Of a DNA stretch of 9,866 nucleotides, positions 6,828 to 9,866 are shown in pieces. The stretch comes from Alistipes sp. (GTDB taxonomy: Bacteria; Bacteroidota; Bacteroidia; Bacteroidales; Rikenellaceae). The number at the start of each line of letters is the position of its first letter. Positions within the stretch are counted from its first letter, which is position 1. Below the pieces are notes generated by a model. The model made no database searches, was not told the origin of the DNA, and saw only the letters and a program-made list of their open reading frames with translations. Made by a program: the position numbers and the translations under genes. The stretch covers positions 1 through 9,866 of the forward strand of contig JAFNUH010000082.1 in NCBI GenBank assembly GCA_017384185.1, in the 5' to 3' direction.

Positions 6828-8375
6828 TTAGTTGAACTCTACATCGCCTCCACCAGTGTGCCAATCCTCGACATAAAAGTCAAACTCACCCGACTGCGGG
6901 TTGTATGAAACGGTTATCAGGACATTTATAAAATCGTTGCGCTTGATAGCCGTAACTTTTGTTGACTGCTGACTTACGGGGTCGATTGAGGTTAATACAA
7001 TTGGTGTATTATATTTTATTTGTCCAGCGCCAGAAGACTCATTTTTTGTTACTCTGTAGAAATAGAATCTTCTTGAATTTCCTGTGTTTCGATATCCTAC
7101 TACATCATAATTATTAACGCCAATATACATATTATTACTTTTCATTGATAAGTAATTGGAGTAATAATCATCTGTAAATGCCACAGCGTTATTTCCTAAC
7201 GGTACACTATTATTCGTGGGAGCTTGCATATATAGCCCCGATTCAACATTCTGTAAATATATATTCTTATTATTTTTTGTTACTATCCACACATTGCTTG
7301 CTCGAACGGATTTTAGGTCATTGTTATTCAATGATGCCGTTTCAACCTTATCATCACCTCCGCTTAGATATAAATTATTGCCATTTTGGTTTTGTATCAA
7401 ATAATACCCTCCGTTTACAATGTTATCTACTTTGGTAACGGCACTTTCATTTGATTTAGAGAATACTACAGTCGTGGCAGTATAGTCGTAAGCCATATCC
7501 AGTGTATATTGATATGGTTCACCCGAATTTGCTTTACTCTCTAATAAATAGCTGTCGAAGACCACGGCACTCGTCTGAGCATCAATCGTTTTTGCACTGC
7601 CATTGTCGCCCACAAACGGCTGTAATGCAGTGTTCGATGTTGAGCTCGGAGCGCCCTTCTCACCAAAATATTTACGCTCTGTACCATCGTCAAACACGTA
7701 TGCCTTTTTCTGAGTAAAGTTTTGGCTGAAAGTCAGGCTATTTATCTTAAGTGGCAAGTTTCCACTATTGTTCTTCACCTCAATACGCAGACGTGCGAAG
7801 GTACGCACCAACTCACCCTCAATCATATTGTTACCGGCGTGCAACTCCACCTCCTTCATCATCGACAGCGGTTGAATCACGCTCTTGGAACTTATGTTGT
7901 AGCTATTGCCCGCAATCTGATTTCCCATCAGACTTTCATAATTCTGCGATGCCCATCCGCTGAGCAGACCACTCTGATATGTGGTGTTATCTACCGAGTA
8001 ACTCTTGTTGTTCGCAACAGCCATTATGGTATATATACCACGCTTTATATTGTATGTGTGGTCAAACTCCACAACAGTCTCTGCTACCTGACCGTCAACC
8101 GATATATTCTCTTGTCTTGCGACAATCTGTCCTTTATTATCAACTATATATACCGATACATTGTATAGAAAACGTCCATCCACAGCCCTCTCTGCTTGCG
8201 ACCACTTCGAGGAGTCGGACGGATAGTCCGTCACGGCACCACGTGTCAGTTGCGATGTCGCCAATTTGAGACTCAGGCTCACGCCATCTCCCACCTCGTC
8301 CATTCCGTTTTGGCAGGCTGTGACGAGTAGCAGCACAAAAATCGCTATATATCGTATCAAGTTCCTCATCTTCAT
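6828..8375 (-). CDS. FimB/Mfa2-like fimbrial lipoprotein with inserted beta-trefoil-like domain
   Basis: The 515-aa lipoprotein resembles the minor or anchor subunits of type V pili (FimB/Mfa2 group). The signal peptide ends in lipobox VTAC (18-21), and a Thr-Arg-Gly site lies at 44-46. Fimbrillin-type segments are FLYNVSVYIVDNKGQIV (69-85), YNIKRGIYTIMAVANN (108-123) and LVRTFARLRIEVKNN (189-203). The C-terminal domain starts at about 270 (VVFDSYLLES) and resumes at 451 with IKYNTPIVLTSI, IKRNDFINVLITV and FYVEDW (500-505). In between, residues 315-444 look like a ricin-type beta-trefoil and are coded by AT-rich DNA. The ATG at 8375 lies 2 bases after the upstream stop, suggesting translational coupling; a second ATG follows two codons later. 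Position and fold suggest a minor subunit; whether it anchors the pilus or binds a ligand is not shown. Confidence 0.8.
   Translation of the reverse strand: MKMRNLIRYIAIFVLLLVTACQNGMDEVGDGVSLSLKLATSQLTRGAVTDYPSDSSKWSQAERAVDGRFLYNVSVYIVDNKGQIVARQENISVDGQVAETVVEFDHTYNIKRGIYTIMAVANNKSYSVDNTTYQSGLLSGWASQNYESLMGNQIAGNSYNISSKSVIQPLSMMKEVELHAGNNMIEGELVRTFARLRIEVKNNSGNLPLKINSLTFSQNFTQKKAYVFDDGTERKYFGEKGAPSSTSNTALQPFVGDNGSAKTIDAQTSAVVFDSYLLESKANSGEPYQYTLDMAYDYTATTVVFSKSNESAVTKVDNIVNGGYYLIQNQNGNNLYLSGGDDKVETASLNNNDLKSVRASNVWIVTKNNKNIYLQNVESGLYMQAPTNNSVPLGNNAVAFTDDYYSNYLSMKSNNMYIGVNNYDVVGYRNTGNSRRFYFYRVTKNESSGAGQIKYNTPIVLTSIDPVSQQSTKVTAIKRNDFINVLITVSYNPQSGEFDFYVEDWHTGGGDVEFN
7044..7433 (-). other. Ricin-type beta-trefoil-like domain inserted in the FimB/Mfa2-like gene
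   Basis: These codons (residues 315-444) show three related stretches. The first has GGYYLIQNQNGNNLYLSG then NVWIV, the second NIYLQNVESGLYMQ then AVAFTDD, and the third NNMYIGVNNYD then RFYFYRV. The pattern 'G-x-Y-x-L/I-x-N-x-x-x-G-x-x-L' followed by an aromatic/aliphatic strand is that of ricin-B lectin repeats, although the QxW core is not strictly kept. By hand count, 7081-7440 is 118 G/C of 360 (33%), against 25, 31 and 28 of 60 in lines 7741, 7801 and 7861 of the same gene. A reading as another beta-rich fold remains possible. Confidence 0.6.
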
Positions 8376-8377
8376 AA

Positions 8378-9526
8378 TTATAACGCAATGTTATGCGATG
8401 ATTTTAGCTCGTTCCAGTCGGCAATCTTTAGCGTCAGCGTCACTGAGCTCTGTCCGAAACGTATATTATATGTATATCTATATCCTGCCTCGAAATTTGT
8501 TGCAGGAATAGCTACTCGGTGCTCTACGTCGCCCGTACTTGCGAGCTTGAAACATAGTTTGGCGCTGCCATCTGTCGCCTGCGGTATCACCAGCAACCAT
8601 CCGTTGTTGCTCGAGTACACCTGGTTGCCCGTCGAGTATGCCACGGCAGGCGTGTGGCTCGTTGTTGTCGAGCTGAAAGGCACTCCCGCTGCATCCTCCC
8701 AAGCATATATTCTGCGAGGCTTGTTTGCAGTCGGTGGCTCGGGGTAATCCTCGTAGTACCAATGTATATGCTCGCCATCTACCACGCCACCGCTCTCAGT
8801 ACCAAAGGCGAGTACTCCCGTTGTGGCAATGCCTCTCTTCTGAGCCGAGTTCTCCACCCAGCAGGCTGTCAGTCGGTCGCTGTCGTCGTATGTCGAGTCG
8901 TCGGAGTTCATAAACATAAATCGGAACTGCACCGCCGAAAGCGTGTGCAACATATTCAACTCAACAGGTTTTGAGACATTAAAATCCGGAGCATTTGTGT
9001 CGGCAAAAGCGTATGCCATCATCAAATCCTCCTGATAATGCTCTGTGTTGTAGTCTATTACGAATGTTGAAACGTCCGACGTACTAATCTCGTCAACCAC
9101 CTCCATTGGGTAGTATGCGTTGAAAGTGTATTTAGCTTTGTTTACCCAGAAAACAGCCTCCTCGCCGTATGTCCATCCTTGCAGGTTGTCCCATTCGGTG
9201 TTGGCTATGTATTTTAGGGCAACGTCACCTGTGGGGTTGCCCAGCACGTTTGTTGTTTGTTGCCCATCGAGCGTGTACGACGACCATATTCCAATCGACT
9301 TGCCATCGCCTTCGGGGGCGGGTGTGCAGGCCTTTTTCAGGTTGTCGGTAGTGTTGATTAACGCACGTGTCGAGTGCATATCGGCAGAACTTACAGCCAT
9401 CTGTATAGGCTGCAACTCACTCTCCGGTGTCGATTTTTCATCGACGCACGCAACCAGTGCCACGCCGATAGCTACGAGGCATACACGGCGCAAGGTGTTA
9501 ATCAATATGTCGAAATATTTGGGCAT
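8378..9526 (-). CDS. Fimbrillin-family lipoprotein (Mfa_like_1 / BF2867 type)
   Basis: The 382-aa surface lipoprotein of the fimbrillin family (PF13149-like) is probably a minor or alternative pilin. The signal peptide has lipobox LVAC at 24-27, followed by acidic VDEK. R54-A55 in HSTRA matches the Arg-Ala processing site of type V pilins. Two fimbrillin domains are seen. The first has YTFNAYYP (133-140), DLMMAYA (167-173) and VELNMLHTLSAVQFRF (188-203). The second has WLLVIPQ (310-316), AGYRYTYNIRF (347-357) and IADW (368-371). The ATG at 9526 lies immediately after the U-tract of a terminator, so expression should depend on read-through from the upstream fimbrillin gene. The next methionine is beyond the signal peptide, which fixes the start. 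Its stop is 2 bases from the next ATG. Confidence 0.85.
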   Translation of the reverse strand: MPKYFDILINTLRRVCLVAIGVALVACVDEKSTPESELQPIQMAVSSADMHSTRALINTTDNLKKACTPAPEGDGKSIGIWSSYTLDGQQTTNVLGNPTGDVALKYIANTEWDNLQGWTYGEEAVFWVNKAKYTFNAYYPMEVVDEISTSDVSTFVIDYNTEHYQEDLMMAYAFADTNAPDFNVSKPVELNMLHTLSAVQFRFMFMNSDDSTYDDSDRLTACWVENSAQKRGIATTGVLAFGTESGGVVDGEHIHWYYEDYPEPPTANKPRRIYAWEDAAGVPFSSTTTSHTPAVAYSTGNQVYSSNNGWLLVIPQATDGSAKLCFKLASTGDVEHRVAIPATNFEAGYRYTYNIRFGQSSVTLTLKIADWNELKSSHNIAL

Positions 9527-9530
9527 AACA

Positions 9531-9573
9531 AAAATTAAAAAAGTCAGGCCACAAGCCGCCTTGCAGCCTGACT
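9531..9573 (-). terminator. Intrinsic terminator after the first fimbrillin gene
   Basis: Read on the minus strand, AGTCAGGC pairs with GCCTGACT (9566-9573 with 9542-9549). Inside are a symmetric TG/TG internal loop and CAAG/CTTG closing a GCGG tetraloop. A U-rich tract TTTTTAATTTT (9541-9531) follows. It starts 10 bases after the fimbrillin stop and its tract ends 4 bases before the next ATG. No second promoter is visible, so partial read-through is the likely route to the downstream genes. Confidence 0.9.
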
Positions 9574-9583
9574 AAAATATAGA

Positions 9584-9866
9584 TTACAACTCAATCTTAT
9601 ATGCACCAGCATCCTGCCAGTTATCGGTAGAGGGTGAGAAGTAGATACGGTCCTTGCTTGCAGAATCCTCTGAGTACCACAAACGGTAAGTGTAACGAGT
9701 ACCCATCTTCCACTCAGACAATGTTACGTTCAAAGTTTTATCGGCACTCTCGGGGTCAACCTTCAATGCGTCTACCAACTTTACCTCCTTTACGTTCTTA
9801 CTACCATTGATTGTATATGTAATCTCAACCTTAGCATCAGCGGTAATAGTCTGAGGTAACAAAAGA
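9584..9866 (-). CDS. Fimbrillin-family protein, C-terminal fragment (likely major subunit)
   Basis: The frame is open to the right edge and ends with TAA at 9584-9586, giving about 94 residues of the C-terminus. The segment LLPQTITADAKVEITYTI matches the 'IPQ...' strand that opens the last part of fimbrillin C-terminal domains. KMGTRYTYRLWYS followed by DRIYFSPSTDNWQDAG matches the closing strands, where 'I-x-F-S-P-x-x-x-x-W' is characteristic of Mfa_like_1/FimA-type pilins. It is the most upstream gene of the operon seen here and the only one followed directly by a strong terminator, which suits an abundant shaft subunit. The N-terminus, lipobox and promoter lie outside the window, so its rank as major subunit is inferred. 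Confidence 0.8.
   Translation of the reverse strand, partial: LLLPQTITADAKVEITYTINGSKNVKEVKLVDALKVDPESADKTLNVTLSEWKMGTRYTYRLWYSEDSASKDRIYFSPSTDNWQDAGAYKIEL

Noticed and set aside
9862..9862. TTG at 9862-9860 as the start of a 92-aa gene at the right edge
   Set aside because: The frame continues to the window edge and the translation matches only the C-terminal end of a fimbrillin, so it is the tail of a longer gene.

Overview
The window looks like chromosomal DNA from a member of the Bacteroidales, possibly Alistipes or another Rikenellaceae (the genus is inference). Three things point there: a cluster of fimbrillin-type lipoproteins (type V pili), a PG_1098-type methyltransferase with a THUMP-like domain, and a TAnnTTTG-type promoter element. 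Shine-Dalgarno sequences are also largely absent.

Left half, plus strand, GC-rich (sampled comEC lines reach about 63% GC). The window opens with the last 35 codons of an unrecognised gene. A repeat-rich intergenic region of about 340 bp follows: two perfect 32-bp direct repeats bracket a 107-bp palindromic element, and next to them is a 9-bp-period tandem array. Then come a ComEC/Rec2-family DNA-uptake channel of 498 aa without a metallo-beta-lactamase domain, a small four-helix DUF486 (DMT family) membrane protein, a long imperfect stem-loop, and a SAM-dependent methyltransferase. A strong, probably bidirectional, intrinsic terminator at 3655-3683 closes this half.

Right half, minus strand, lower GC, reading right to left. 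This is a fimbrial operon. The 3' end of a fimbrillin gene, probably the major shaft subunit, enters at the right edge and is followed by an intrinsic terminator. Three lipoprotein genes then lie in tight succession with gaps of 2 and 42 nt: a BF2867/Mfa_like_1-type fimbrillin, a FimB/Mfa2-like subunit, and a DUF4906 protein of about 1027 aa that is probably the tip or accessory adhesin. All three have a lipobox and, about 25-35 residues after the lipid cysteine, a Thr-Arg-(Ala/Gly) site like the one cleaved when type V pilins mature. The terminator between the first and second genes suggests abundant shaft subunit with minor subunits made by read-through.

The most unusual item is inside the FimB/Mfa2-like gene. 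About 130 residues resembling a ricin-type beta-trefoil lectin interrupt the C-terminal fimbrillin domain, and the DNA encoding them is about 33% GC against about 45-52% on the upstream side. This suggests a sugar-binding module inserted into a pilus subunit. I found no CRISPR array, tRNA, rRNA or transposase.
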